DNA of 64,000 nucleotides, taken from contig NZ_FYEY01000001.1 in NCBI RefSeq assembly GCF_900187385.1, positions 2,790,001-2,854,000 of the forward strand, written 5' to 3'. This document shows positions 8,646 through 17,547 of the stretch, one piece after another. The position numbers were made by a program, and so were the translations under genes. The notes beneath the pieces are model-generated. The model did not search any database and was not told where the DNA came from. It saw only the letters and a program-made list of their open reading frames with translations. Origin of the DNA: Streptomyces sp. 2114.4. GTDB lineage: Bacteria; Actinomycetota; Actinomycetes; Streptomycetales; Streptomycetaceae. Numbering within the stretch: position 1 is the first letter of the stretch; the number at the start of each line of letters is the position of its first letter.

Positions 8646-8745
8646 CATATGCGAGAGGCGCAAGATACCGGCTCCCGCGACGCCCCGCCCTGTTTTCCCC
8701 CAATCAGCTCAGCGGGCACCCGCCGCATCGGTAGACCTGTCCCCC

Positions 8746-9384
8746 ATGACCGACTGGCTGCCTGAGACACCCCGCACCCTGGCCTTCCCCACCGCGGCGT
8801 ACGTCACCCTCGCGGGCGCCGACTGGCTCGCCTCCGCCAGCCCCCGCCCGGACGAGATGCACACCCTGTGGGCCACCCGCCCGGCCGCCCCCAGCGCACT
8901 GCCGTGCGGCACCGCCTTCGACGTGATCAACGCCCCGGCGCTCTTCGGACGGCGCATGCTGGACCGGTTGTGGTCCGACGGCCCCGGCTCGGGCCCGGTG
9001 GCGGCACACCGCGGCCGCATCCTGCTGTTCGCCGCCCCGGGGACGGCCCAGCGGCTCCCGGCCCTGCTCGTCTGGGAGGAGTGGGCCGCCGCCGTCCCCC
9101 CGCTGCTGTGCCACGGCACCGGCGATGCGGTGACCGTCCCGCCCCTCCACCCCCGCCGGACGGCCGCCGGGGACGGGCCCGCCGACGCCGCCCCTCTCCC
9201 GGCCGCCGAGGACCTGGCCGCCCCGTCATTCTCCCGCTGGCTGGTGGCGCCGGACGTCCGCAGCCCCTGGCTGCCCGGTCCGGACGTGCTGTTGTGGGCC
9301 TGTCTGCGCGCCGCCCGCTCCCTGGCCGGCCCCGGGCGGGAAACCCCAGCTCAGCATCGCATTCCGGCGCTGACCGCGGGCTGA
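8746..9384 (+). CDS. conserved hypothetical, primase/polymerase-like N-terminal fold suspected
   Basis: A 212-residue soluble protein. The segment LPCGTAFDVINAPALFGRRM with later GPVAAHRGRILLFAAPGTA and VTVPPLHP resembles the short Streptomyces proteins related to the bifunctional DNA primase/polymerase N-terminal domain. I do not see the paired acidic metal-binding residues of active prim-pol enzymes, so it may be a non-catalytic relative. No clear ribosome site precedes the ATG at 8746. It is single-copy on the plus strand before the first tRNA-Lys gene. Assignment is tentative. Confidence 0.55.
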   Translation: MTDWLPETPRTLAFPTAAYVTLAGADWLASASPRPDEMHTLWATRPAAPSALPCGTAFDVINAPALFGRRMLDRLWSDGPGSGPVAAHRGRILLFAAPGTAQRLPALLVWEEWAAAVPPLLCHGTGDAVTVPPLHPRRTAAGDGPADAAPLPAAEDLAAPSFSRWLVAPDVRSPWLPGPDVLLWACLRAARSLAGPGRETPAQHRIPALTAG

Positions 9385-9440
9385 GACAAACCGATTTTTG
9401 TCCTCCCCGACCATGATGCTAATGTTTTCCCCGTCAGCAG

Positions 9441-9514
9441 GCGCCGCTAGCTCAGTTGGTTAGAGCAGCTGACTCTTAATCAGCGGGTCCGGGGTTCGAG
9501 TCCCTGGCGGCGCA
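9441..9514 (+). tRNA. tRNA-Lys (anticodon CUU), copy 1
   Basis: The 74-nt cloverleaf has acceptor GCGCCGC/GCGGCGC, D-arm GCTCAGTTGGTTAGAGC, anticodon stem GCTGA/TCAGC around loop CTCTTAA, a T-arm with TTCGAGT, and discriminator A at 9514. The anticodon is CTT, which reads AAG. CCA is not encoded. Identical in sequence to the copies at 24077 and 29475. Confidence 0.97.
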
Positions 9515-9523
9515 CAGACAGTC

Positions 9524-9551
9524 GAAGGCCTCCACTCCGGTGGGGGCCTTC
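9524..9551 (+). terminator. hairpin terminator after tRNA-Lys copy 1
   Basis: GAAGGCC (9524-9530) pairs with GGCCTTC (9545-9551), extended by CCAC/GTGG inside the loop, 9 nt after the tRNA. Confidence 0.75.
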
Positions 9552-9610
9552 GTCGTATGCCGGCGGGCTCACTCCCGGCCGGATACCTCGCCCCGGGCCG
9601 CCGGCGGGCG

Positions 9611-10885
9611 TCAGCCGCGGCCGACCTTGACCGCCCAGTCCCCGTCGGTCGTCCGCCCCGCGACCTGGATGCGCACGCCGTCCCGGGCGTCGTCCATGCC
9701 CTCCCCCACGCCCAGCGGTGCGTCCGCGAGCGGCGGGTAGACGGAGGTGCCCCCGCAGGCCGAGGTGCCCGGGTGCCCGTCGAGAACCTGCACGGGCCCC
9801 GATCCGGAGGGGGTCTCGCTCCGCACGCGGTAGACCAGGACGCCCTCGGTGCACAGGGAGCGGTCGTTGCCCAGGGCACCGCGCGCCTCGATGGCCAGTG
9901 CGCTGTCGGGCCCCGTACGGACCACCAGGAGCCGCGGCCGGCGCTGGGACCGGGGCTCCTCGGGGGCGGACAGGGTACGCAGCGAGTGCGGGGCGGGGCT
10001 GGTCAGGTCGACGCAGTCCACCTGGCTGTCGGCGATCCAGCCCAGCTTCCACTTGTGCCAGGCGAAGGGGTCGGGCGCCAGACCGAACTGGCTGCCCATG
10101 AGGTCCCAGTCACCGACGTAGGTGTCCCAGTCACCCTTGCCGCTCTGCGGCCGGTGATAGAGGTCCGGCAGGTCGAAGACGTGACCGGTTTCGTGCGCGA
10201 GGACATTGCGGTCCGGCGGGCTCTGCTCGAAGACGGTGACGAACCGGCGCAGATCGCGGTCGTCGGCGTGCATCGGCTGTTGGAGGTTGACGACCTTGGT
10301 GGCGTCCGAGTCGACGCCGGGCGCGTCCGGGTCGGCGACGAAATAGACCACGTCATAGCGGCCGAAGTCCACCGAAGGGTCCGCGGCGGCGACGGCGTCG
10401 CGCAGATAGTCGGAGCGCCGGCCGGCGTCCCAGTCGCGCCGTATCCCGTAGGAGGCGGACGGGCGGGGCATCTGGACCCAGTGGCCCTGGATGTGCGGAC
10501 GCAGCCGGAACTTCCCGTACGAGGCGCGGTCGAAGAAGCCGGAGGTGGCGGGGAAGTAGGCGCGGGAGAGCTCCTGCGGGGTGGCGGACGGCCGGGCGTC
10601 CGGGAAGGACAGGAAGATCATGACGGCGTTGAGCGGACGGTCCGGGCGCGGGTAGGCGCCGTTCCAGGTGTCCAGGCCCTCGGAGTGGTGCGCGTCCGTG
10701 CGCCCCAGGGCGCAGGAGAGGGCGGCCTCGGAGGCGGTGGCGGGTCCGGCGACGATGGAGGTCGCGATGAGCGCGCTCAGAGAGGTGACGACGGCCGCGA
10801 CGCGCCGCAGACGGCGGCGATCCACCCCGTCGGGTGTCCGGGCGCGCGGCACATCTACCTCCAGGGACGGATTCGGAGACCTCAT
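9611..10885 (-). CDS. secreted M6-family metalloprotease
   Basis: A 424-residue protein with a basic N-terminus and a hydrophobic stretch (VAAVVTSLSALIATSIVAGPATA, residues about 29-52) that looks like a Sec signal peptide with cleavage after an Ala-x-Ala. The catalytic zinc site is HETGHVFDLPDLYH: two histidines and the catalytic glutamate of HExxH, plus the downstream Asp/His ligands typical of the immune inhibitor A/M6 clan. DLMGSQFGLAPDPFAWHKWKLGW follows, as in M6 proteases. It probably degrades extracellular protein. ATG at 10885 has only a weak AGGG upstream. Convergent with tRNA-Lys copy 1. Confidence 0.85.
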   Translation of the reverse strand: MRSPNPSLEVDVPRARTPDGVDRRRLRRVAAVVTSLSALIATSIVAGPATASEAALSCALGRTDAHHSEGLDTWNGAYPRPDRPLNAVMIFLSFPDARPSATPQELSRAYFPATSGFFDRASYGKFRLRPHIQGHWVQMPRPSASYGIRRDWDAGRRSDYLRDAVAAADPSVDFGRYDVVYFVADPDAPGVDSDATKVVNLQQPMHADDRDLRRFVTVFEQSPPDRNVLAHETGHVFDLPDLYHRPQSGKGDWDTYVGDWDLMGSQFGLAPDPFAWHKWKLGWIADSQVDCVDLTSPAPHSLRTLSAPEEPRSQRRPRLLVVRTGPDSALAIEARGALGNDRSLCTEGVLVYRVRSETPSGSGPVQVLDGHPGTSACGGTSVYPPLADAPLGVGEGMDDARDGVRIQVAGRTTDGDWAVKVGRG

Positions 10886-11158
10886 CTACCCTGTGGCGAT
10901 TTAATGCTATTCGTCCTGTTTTGCGGACCCGGACGAGTGACCGGCGCGCCTTCATCGGTTCGTAACGGAAAGTCACAAACAGCCAATGGGGCATTCGGTA
11001 CGAACAGACCCGGGCAGAAATGGCCGAAGATCCGTCATGCGAGCGGATGATCACGGCTGCGTCGCTGGATCGGCCGTTGCGCCAGCCTCTATGATCGCCA
11101 CACTTTCCAGCGCGAGATCCCCCCTCCATCACGAGACAGCGCCATGCGGGAGCGAGCA

Positions 11159-13027
11159 GTGAGCGGACACCCCGACAGTCCGGGCCGCACGCCCGGAGCG
11201 ACGCTCCCCTCAGTGACGGAGCGTAACGGTACGACCAATGCATCCGCCGACGCACGGCGTGCCCCCGCCGGCCACTGCGACGACACCGCGGCCTCGCTCG
11301 GCGACTACCGCGCCACCTTCCACGCCGCGCGGCTGGCGATGGCCGTCCTCAACCGCGACGGCCTGGTCCTCGCGGCCAACTCCGCCTTCGGGGAACTGGT
11401 CGGCGCCGACCCGGCCGAGCTGGTCGCCGCGACCGCGGCGGACCTCACCGACCTCGGCGCCGACCCGCTGGTGTGGACCGCCTACCGCGAGGTGCTGTGC
11501 GGCCGCAGCGACCGGCTGCGCTGCACCCGCCGCCTCAAACACCCCGAGGGGCACTCCGTCTGGGTGGAGGTCACCGTCGAGCCGCTGACGCCGGAACCGC
11601 TCAGCGGCGAGGAGCGGATGCTGCTGTCGGCGGCGGACATCAGCGACCGGCACGATCTGCTGGCCCGGCTGCGGCATCTGCAGATGCACGACCCGGTGAC
11701 CCGGCTGCCCAACCGGGCACTGTTCTTCGAGCGGCTTTCCGCCGCGCTGGAGACCGCCTCCTTCGCCCCGTCCGGCACCGGCCGGATCGGGCTGTGCTAC
11801 CTCGACCTGGACGGCTTCAAGGCCGTCAACGACACCCTCGGGCACCGCGTCGGCGACCGGCTGCTGAGTGCGGTGGCCCAGCGGCTGACCCGCATCGCGG
11901 AGAACGCGGCGGAGCGCGCGCCGGGCCGGACGGGGCACCTCGTCGCGCGACTGGGCGGTGACGAGTTCGCTCTTTTGGTGGAGGACTCCACCGGCACCGA
12001 GCAGCTGGCCGAGCTGGCCCAGTGCGTCCTGGACGCCCTGCAGCGCCCGTTCGACCTGGCCGGGCAGCGGCTCTCGGTGTCGGCCAGCATCGGCGTCGTG
12101 GAGCGGACCGCGACCGGCACCACCGCGACCGGCCTGATGCAGGCCGCGGACACCACGCTGTACTGGGCCAAGGAGGACGGCAAGGCCCGCTGGACGCTCT
12201 TCGACCCGGAGCGCAACGCCCACCGGATGACCCGGCAGGCGCTCTCCAGCACCCTGCGCCCTGCCGTGGACCGCGGCGAATTCACCCTGGAGTACCAGCC
12301 GCTGGTCGGACTGGACGACGGCCGGGCGCAGGGGGTGGAGGCGCTGGTGCGCTGGCGGCACCCGCAGTTCGGGACGCTGTCGCCGAATCGGTTCATCGCC
12401 CTGGCGGAGGAGAACGGCGCGATCGTCGAGCTGGGCCGCTGGGTCCTGGAGCGGGCCTGCCACCAGGCACGGGCCTGGCAGCTGGCGCACCCCGGCCAGC
12501 CGCTGTTCGTCAGCGTCAATGTGGCCGTACGTCAGGTGTGGGACTCCGACCTGGTCGCGGATGTCGCCGGGATCCTCGCCGAGACCGGGCTGCCGCCGCG
12601 GCTGCTGCAGCTGGAGCTGACCGAGTCGGCCGTGATGGGCTCGGCCGGCCGGCCGCTGCAGGCCCTGCAGGCGCTCAGCGACATGGGCGTACGGATCGCC
12701 ATCGACGACTTCGGCACCGGCTACTCCAACCTCGCCTACCTCAGCCGCCTCCCGGTGTCCGTACTGAAGCTGGACGGCTCCTTCGTCCGCGGCTTCCGCT
12801 CGCAGGAGCACCCCAACCCGGCGGACGAGACGATCGTGGAGGCGCTGGTGGCGCTGGCGCACCGGCTCGGCCTCACCGTCACCGCCGAGTGCGTGGAGAG
12901 CGCCGAGCAGGCCGAACGGCTCCGCCGGATCGGCTGCGACACCGGGCAGGGCTGGCTCTACTCCCGCCCCGTCGCCCCCGACCGGGTCGAGGCCCTGCTC
13001 GACGCGGGCCGGCACACGGGCGCCTGA
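11159..13027 (+). CDS. cdgA: PAS-GGDEF-EAL cyclic-di-GMP enzyme
   Basis: About 622 residues, soluble: a PAS domain (residues about 45-170), then GGDEF (near 150-345), then EAL (about 355-615). The GGDEF signature is intact (LVARLGGDEFALLVED), and no RxxD inhibitory site lies five residues before it. The EAL side keeps EALVRWRHP, LELTESAVM, AIDDFGTGYSNLAYL and KLDGSFVRG, so both cyclase and phosphodiesterase activity are possible. Domain order and neighbourhood match CdgA, a BldD-controlled developmental protein of S. coelicolor (recalled). GTG 11159 is chosen for the GGGAG 7 nt upstream; ATG 11144 and GTG 11213 are in-frame alternatives. Confidence 0.85.
   Translation: MSGHPDSPGRTPGATLPSVTERNGTTNASADARRAPAGHCDDTAASLGDYRATFHAARLAMAVLNRDGLVLAANSAFGELVGADPAELVAATAADLTDLGADPLVWTAYREVLCGRSDRLRCTRRLKHPEGHSVWVEVTVEPLTPEPLSGEERMLLSAADISDRHDLLARLRHLQMHDPVTRLPNRALFFERLSAALETASFAPSGTGRIGLCYLDLDGFKAVNDTLGHRVGDRLLSAVAQRLTRIAENAAERAPGRTGHLVARLGGDEFALLVEDSTGTEQLAELAQCVLDALQRPFDLAGQRLSVSASIGVVERTATGTTATGLMQAADTTLYWAKEDGKARWTLFDPERNAHRMTRQALSSTLRPAVDRGEFTLEYQPLVGLDDGRAQGVEALVRWRHPQFGTLSPNRFIALAEENGAIVELGRWVLERACHQARAWQLAHPGQPLFVSVNVAVRQVWDSDLVADVAGILAETGLPPRLLQLELTESAVMGSAGRPLQALQALSDMGVRIAIDDFGTGYSNLAYLSRLPVSVLKLDGSFVRGFRSQEHPNPADETIVEALVALAHRLGLTVTAECVESAEQAERLRRIGCDTGQGWLYSRPVAPDRVEALLDAGRHTGA
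11214..11226. promoter_or_regulatory. BldD-box-like sequence at the 5' end of cdgA
   Basis: The sequence TGACGGAGCGTAA matches the BldD consensus (TNACNCAGNGTNA, recalled) at every defined position but one. It lies about 55 bp inside the annotated coding sequence, so either the operator is intragenic or translation really starts at the overlapping GTG 11213. Confidence 0.45.
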
Positions 13028-13127
13028 GGAAGCTCGCACACCGCGGAGAAGTCCCGCCGCGAGCGCGCGCCCCTCACGGCGAGGATCCGGCCACATCCTC
13101 ACCGGCCCCGGCCACCACGTCCGACGC

Positions 13128-14255
13128 CTACATCCCGTACGCGTCCGCGATCAGTTCGTACGAGCGCAGCCGGGCCGGGCCGCCGTGGGCGTTGGCGGTG
13201 ATCATCAGTTCGTCGGCGCCGGTGCGCCTGGCGAGATCGTCCAGGCCCTGGCGGACGGCGTCCGGAGTGCCGTGGACGACATTGCCGAGCCAGGTGTCGA
13301 CGAAGTCCCGCTCCATGTCGCTGAAGCCGTACGCCTCGGCCTCCTCGGGGCTGGGGACCAGGCCGGGGCGGCCGGTGCGCAGCCGGACCATGGACAGCGC
13401 GCCGGTCATGACCTGGCGGCGGGCCTCTTGCTCCTCCTCGGCGGCGAGCGCCGCGACGCCGATCAGGGCGTACGGCTCGGACAGCACCCCGGAGGGACGG
13501 AAGGACGCGCGGTAGAGGTCCAGCGCGGGGAGGGCGTTGGCCGCGGAGAAGTGGTGTGCGAAGGCGAACGGCAGACCGAGGGAGCCGGCGAGCCGCGCGC
13601 TGAAGCCGGAGGAGCCCAGCAGCCACAGGGGCGGCCGGTGCCGGGACTGGACGCCGCCGGGCGAGGTGGCCTGCACCGGTCCTGGGACCGCGTGGATCCT
13701 GGCGTAGGGGTGGCCGTCGGGGAAGGAGTCGTCGAGGAAGCGGGTCAACTCGGCCAGCTGCTGGGGGAAATCCTCCGCCCCCTCGTGCAGACGCTCGGTG
13801 CGCCGCAGCGCGGCGGCAGTGGCCCCGTCCGTGCCCGGTGCGCGGCCCAGGCCCAGATCGATACGGCCGGGGGCCATCGCCTCCAGGGTGCCGAACTGCT
13901 CAGCGATCACCAGCGGGGCGTGGTTGGGCAGCATGACGCCGCCCGAGCCGAGACGGATGCGCTCGGTGTGGGCGGCGAGGTGGGCGAGCAGCACCGCGGG
14001 CGAGGAGGAGGCGACGCCGGGCATGGAGTGGTGCTCGGCGACCCAGTAGCGGTGAAAGCCGCGGCGTTCGGCCGTCCGGGCGATGCCGACGGCCGTACGG
14101 ACCGCGTCGGAAGCGGTGCGGCCGGCGCCGACCGTCACCAGGTCGAGCACCGAGAGGGGGACCGGAGCGGTGCCCGGTGCCGCGCCTCGTATCCCGTCGC
14201 CGCTTTCGCGGGTCGCCTCGTCGCTGTCCCGGGCCTTGTCTCGCTCGCCGCTCAC
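13128..14255 (-). CDS. LLM-class flavin-dependent oxidoreductase
   Basis: A 375-residue luciferase-like monooxygenase. The family core is clear: [16 protein letters not shown] at the start, [41 protein letters not shown] and [14 protein letters not shown], then [22 protein letters not shown]. These build the TIM-barrel that binds reduced FMN supplied by a separate reductase. The start is taken at GTG 14255, which has GAGGAGG 9 nt upstream; an upstream TTG extension would be Ser/Thr/Arg-rich and unlike the family. Substrate unknown. Convergent with cdgA and followed upstream by the EutA-like genes on the same strand. Confidence 0.88.
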   Translation of the reverse strand: MSGERDKARDSDEATRESGDGIRGAAPGTAPVPLSVLDLVTVGAGRTASDAVRTAVGIARTAERRGFHRYWVAEHHSMPGVASSSPAVLLAHLAAHTERIRLGSGGVMLPNHAPLVIAEQFGTLEAMAPGRIDLGLGRAPGTDGATAAALRRTERLHEGAEDFPQQLAELTRFLDDSFPDGHPYARIHAVPGPVQATSPGGVQSRHRPPLWLLGSSGFSARLAGSLGLPFAFAHHFSAANALPALDLYRASFRPSGVLSEPYALIGVAALAAEEEQEARRQVMTGALSMVRLRTGRPGLVPSPEEAEAYGFSDMERDFVDTWLGNVVHGTPDAVRQGLDDLARRTGADELMITANAHGGPARLRSYELIADAYGM

Positions 14256-14395
14256 GGTGCGGGTCCTCCTCGCGTCGGTGGTCTGCGAGGAGGACAACCG
14301 GAGCCGTTCTCCACTTATTCCCGGGTCAGATCGCCGAGCCGGAACGCCGGGTGGCGTCGCCGGGTGGCATCGCCGGGTCGGATCGGGCGTGCCTC

Positions 14396-15121
14396 CTAGA
14401 CGTGCGCCGTCCGCGAGAAGAGGGTGCCCAGCACCGGGCAGGACACCGTGCGGTCGAGCAGCCGCAGCCCTTCCCAGACCGTCACCTGATTGGCGGTGAG
14501 CACCGGCTTGCGCAGCTCCGCTTCGAGGGCCGGCAGATGCTCCGCGGTGTGCAGTGCGGTGTCCGGCAGCAGCACCACCTCGGCGTCGGGATGGTCGCCC
14601 GCCCGGGCCAGCGCCAGCACCTCCTCGCTGCCCCAGGTGCCGACCTCGGCGGCGGTGATGATGCCGCTCGAGCGGGTCGAGACGACCTCCGTGCCGGCGG
14701 ACTTCAAGAACGCGTGGAAGCGCTCGGCCACGTCGTCGGGGTAGGTGGCGGCGATCGCCACCCGCCGGGCCCCGAGCGCCTGGACGGCATGGGCGAAGGC
14801 GAAGGAGGTACTGGAGGCGGGCAGGCCGGCGGTGACGGACAGCTCCCGGACCTGTTCGTGCGCGCCCTCCCAGCCGAAGACGAAGCTGGCGCTCGTACAG
14901 GCCCAGACGACCGCCTCGGCGCCGCGCTCCTTGAGCTCGTCGACACCGGCCGCCAGCCGCCCGGCGGAGCCCATCTCCAGCAGCGCGTCGACCCGGTGGG
15001 CGTCCTCGCCGATGTCGGTGTGGACGAGCGGCAGACGGACCGCGCCGCCCAGGAGCGATTCGAGCCGGGGGTAGTCATCCTCCGCGGAGTAGCCGGGGTA
15101 GAGGAAGCCGACCGATGCCAT
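14396..15121 (-). CDS. maleate isomerase / Asp-Glu racemase family protein lacking one catalytic Cys
   Basis: A 241-residue protein of the maleate cis-trans isomerase/arylmalonate decarboxylase/EutA group, expected to act on a carboxylate alpha-carbon. Cys75 lies in [10 protein letters not shown], the first catalytic position. At the second position the sequence reads [11 protein letters not shown], with Asp187 where the neighbour has Cys194 (FISCTNLPT). The two-thiol racemase mechanism is therefore not available. ATG 15121 has GGGAGA about 6 nt upstream. Its close paralogue lies 260 bp away on the same strand, suggesting duplication and divergence. Confidence 0.8.
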   Translation of the reverse strand: MASVGFLYPGYSAEDDYPRLESLLGGAVRLPLVHTDIGEDAHRVDALLEMGSAGRLAAGVDELKERGAEAVVWACTSASFVFGWEGAHEQVRELSVTAGLPASSTSFAFAHAVQALGARRVAIAATYPDDVAERFHAFLKSAGTEVVSTRSSGIITAAEVGTWGSEEVLALARAGDHPDAEVVLLPDTALHTAEHLPALEAELRKPVLTANQVTVWEGLRLLDRTVSCPVLGTLFSRTAHV

Positions 15122-15382
15122 GCAGTTCTCCCTTGCGTGTACGGCTGCGGGTGCAGGGGCTTTCGTGGAGACGGGTGGTTCGTGGGTGCCGGTGGTTCCC
15201 GGAGACGGATCGATCCCTTCGTCCATGCGGGTGCATTCACCGGTGCGGAGGGACCCTCGATGCGGGTGCGTCCACCGGGTGGTGCACCGAGGTGCGGAAG
15301 GGGCGTGGAAGGGTGCGGAGGACGCTGCCGGCGGGTGGGGCCACACCGGCAGCATCCGTGGTGGTGGGCAAGTGCCCCCGCC

Positions 15383-16297
15383 TCACACCGGGGGCAGACC
15401 TCCCGTGTCCTCGGGCGGATGGGGCGGGGGTTCGAGTCCGTCGAGGGCTTCCCCGTCCGGTGCCGGGGCGGATCCGGCGAAGGCGGCCGCGGGGGTCGCC
15501 CCCGTCAGCCCTTCGCCCGGTCCCGCCTGCTCCGATCCGGTCATCGCGGCCGGGCCGCGGCGCGCCACCGGATCGAGCAGCGCCTGGTACGGGCCGACCG
15601 CCTCGACGCCGATGGCGCGCAGCGCCGCCCACATCGTGACCTGATTGGCGGACAGCACCGGCATCCGCAGCTCGGCCTCCAGCTGCGGGATGACGTCGTA
15701 GGTCGGCAGATTCGTACAGCTGATGAAGAGGGCATCGGCGGAGCCGACGACGGCCGCGCGGGCCATGTCGACGACGTCGCGGTAGGGCACCTTCCAGATG
15801 TGCCGCGTCAGCCCGAGGTAGGCGCGGCCGGTGACCGTGATGCCTGCTTCACCGAGGTAGTCCTCCAGGGAGTCGGTGACCGATTTCGTATAGGGCGTGA
15901 CCACGGCGATGCGCCGTGCGCCGATCTCGCGCAGCGCTTCGATCAGTGCGCCCGATGTCGTGAGGGAGACGACCTCCCCCGCCTGGGCCATGGCTGCGCA
16001 CATGGCCCGTTCGCCCGCCACCCCGGCGACAAAGCTGCCGGATGTGCAGGCATACGAGATGACCTGCGGTGATACCGCGCACAGCGCCTGAACGGCGGCC
16101 TGCAGCGTTTCGTGCTCGCTGACCAGACGGGCCAGATCCAGACTGACCTCGACGGGCACAAAAGGGGTGCGGGTGAGGTGGAGGGACACGTCGTCGGGGA
16201 CCCAGCGCCACAGCTCTCTGTCGAGAGCGAAGTCGAAGGGAGCGACGACGCCCACGCCGAGCTGCGGCTGTGGGCCACCCAGAAAAGAGACGTCCAT
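15383..16297 (-). CDS. maleate isomerase / EutA-like Asp-Glu racemase family protein
   Basis: A 304-residue protein with both catalytic cysteines of the family: Cys84 in SYACTSGSFV and Cys194 in FISCTNLPTY. The fold is the twin alpha/beta racemase fold; likely reactions are cis-trans isomerisation of maleate or epimerisation/decarboxylation of a related acid. EutA of ectoine catabolism belongs here. The last 65 residues are a Pro/Gly/Ala-rich tail absent from typical members (about 240 residues). Divergent from the 2-hydroxyacid dehydrogenase gene, across a 208-bp gap that holds a good promoter for the latter. Confidence 0.82.
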   Translation of the reverse strand: MDVSFLGGPQPQLGVGVVAPFDFALDRELWRWVPDDVSLHLTRTPFVPVEVSLDLARLVSEHETLQAAVQALCAVSPQVISYACTSGSFVAGVAGERAMCAAMAQAGEVVSLTTSGALIEALREIGARRIAVVTPYTKSVTDSLEDYLGEAGITVTGRAYLGLTRHIWKVPYRDVVDMARAAVVGSADALFISCTNLPTYDVIPQLEAELRMPVLSANQVTMWAALRAIGVEAVGPYQALLDPVARRGPAAMTGSEQAGPGEGLTGATPAAAFAGSAPAPDGEALDGLEPPPHPPEDTGGLPPV

Positions 16298-16396
16298 GAA
16301 GGCCCCTAGAACAAAGCGAAGGGCTGGAATGGCCAGGCCAGTGGCCGGGGAGGAAGTGCAGCCGGATCAAGCCGGGACGTCGGAACAGAGCCGTTG

Positions 16397-16425
16397 TTGA
16401 CACCGTAGATACGACTTCTTAGCGT
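16397..16425 (+). promoter_or_regulatory. predicted vegetative promoter for the dehydrogenase-amidase pair
   Basis: TTGACA (16397-16402), 17 bp, TAGCGT (16420-16425): a good match to the Streptomyces housekeeping consensus, about 80 nt before ATG 16506. Confidence 0.55.
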
Positions 16426-16505
16426 GGTCAATCCTCGCATCCCAGGCATCTGTCGGCGCCCCTTTTCATGGAAAGGGGCACACGTTTCAGAACGGTTTCT
16501 GGCCC

Positions 16506-17471
16506 ATGTCCGAAAGCACCGTCCTCGTCCTCGGTTCCGACCCGCCGCCGAAGCTCGACCGGCTCACCGGCCGGGCTCGGGTGATCTTCACCGATGAGGA
16601 CTCGCTCGCCGACCGACTCCCCACCGCCGACGTCCTGTTGGCCTGGGATTTCACCTCCGATGCGATCCGCAGAGCCTGGCCGGAGAAGGGCCCCAGGCCC
16701 CGGTGGGTGCACACCGCGAGCGCGGGTGTGGACCAGCTGCTGTGCCCGGCGCTGATCGCCGACGACACCCTGGTGACCAACGCCCGGGGGGTCTTCGAGC
16801 AGCCGATCGCCGAGTACGTGGCCGGGCTGGTGATCGCCATGGCCAAGGACTTCTACGGAAGTTGGGAGCTGCAGCGGCAGCGGCGCTGGCAGCACCGCGA
16901 GACCCTGCGGCTGGCCGGCAGCCGGGCGGTGGTGGTGGGCTCCGGGCCGATCGGCCGGGCCATCGGCACCACTCTCCTGGCACTGGGTGTCAAGGTCGAT
17001 CTGGTCGGCCGCCGGGAGCGCCGGGACGACCCGGAATTCGGCCTCGTCCATGCGAGTGACGCCCTGAACGGCCTCCTGCCCCAGGCGGATTGGGTGGTCT
17101 GCGCGGCGCCCCTGACCGAGGCCACCCGCGGCCTGTTCGACAAGGCGGCGTTCTCCCGGATGCCGCCGCGGGCCCGGTTCATCAACATCGGGCGCGGGCC
17201 GCTGGTCGTCGAGGACGCTCTGGTCGCGGCGCTGCGCGAGTGGCGGATCGCGGCGGCGGCGCTGGACGTCTTCGAACAGGAGCCGCTGGCGTCGGACAGC
17301 CCGCTGTGGGACGTGCCGCATCTGATCGTCTCGCCCCATATGAGTGGCGACACCCTGGGCTGGCGGGACGCCCTCGCCGAGCAGTTCCAGGACAACTTCG
17401 ACCAGTGGTCGGCCGGCAAGCCGCTGCACAACCTCGTCGACAAGCGGCTCGGGTACGTACCGGTGCGGTGA
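16506..17471 (+). CDS. D-2-hydroxyacid dehydrogenase, NAD(P)-binding
   Basis: A 321-residue member of the D-isomer-specific 2-hydroxyacid dehydrogenases. HTASAGVDQLL marks the substrate domain and VVVGSGPIGRAIG the Rossmann loop. Then come NIGRGPLVVEDAL with the active-site region, DVFEQEPL with the catalytic Glu, and SPHMSG with the catalytic His. All three catalytic residues (Arg in INIGRG, Glu, His) are present, so it should reduce a 2-oxoacid or oxidise a D-hydroxyacid. No strong ribosome site precedes the ATG. It lies 76 bp before the amidase gene, almost certainly one transcript, within the uptake/catabolic cluster. Confidence 0.88.
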   Translation: MSESTVLVLGSDPPPKLDRLTGRARVIFTDEDSLADRLPTADVLLAWDFTSDAIRRAWPEKGPRPRWVHTASAGVDQLLCPALIADDTLVTNARGVFEQPIAEYVAGLVIAMAKDFYGSWELQRQRRWQHRETLRLAGSRAVVVGSGPIGRAIGTTLLALGVKVDLVGRRERRDDPEFGLVHASDALNGLLPQADWVVCAAPLTEATRGLFDKAAFSRMPPRARFINIGRGPLVVEDALVAALREWRIAAAALDVFEQEPLASDSPLWDVPHLIVSPHMSGDTLGWRDALAEQFQDNFDQWSAGKPLHNLVDKRLGYVPVR

Positions 17472-17547
17472 CGGCGCCGGCTGCCGGACCGGACGCCACC
17501 CGCCCCCGCCACCGTCCCGCCCGGGGCGGCCAACGCTCGGAGGACGT

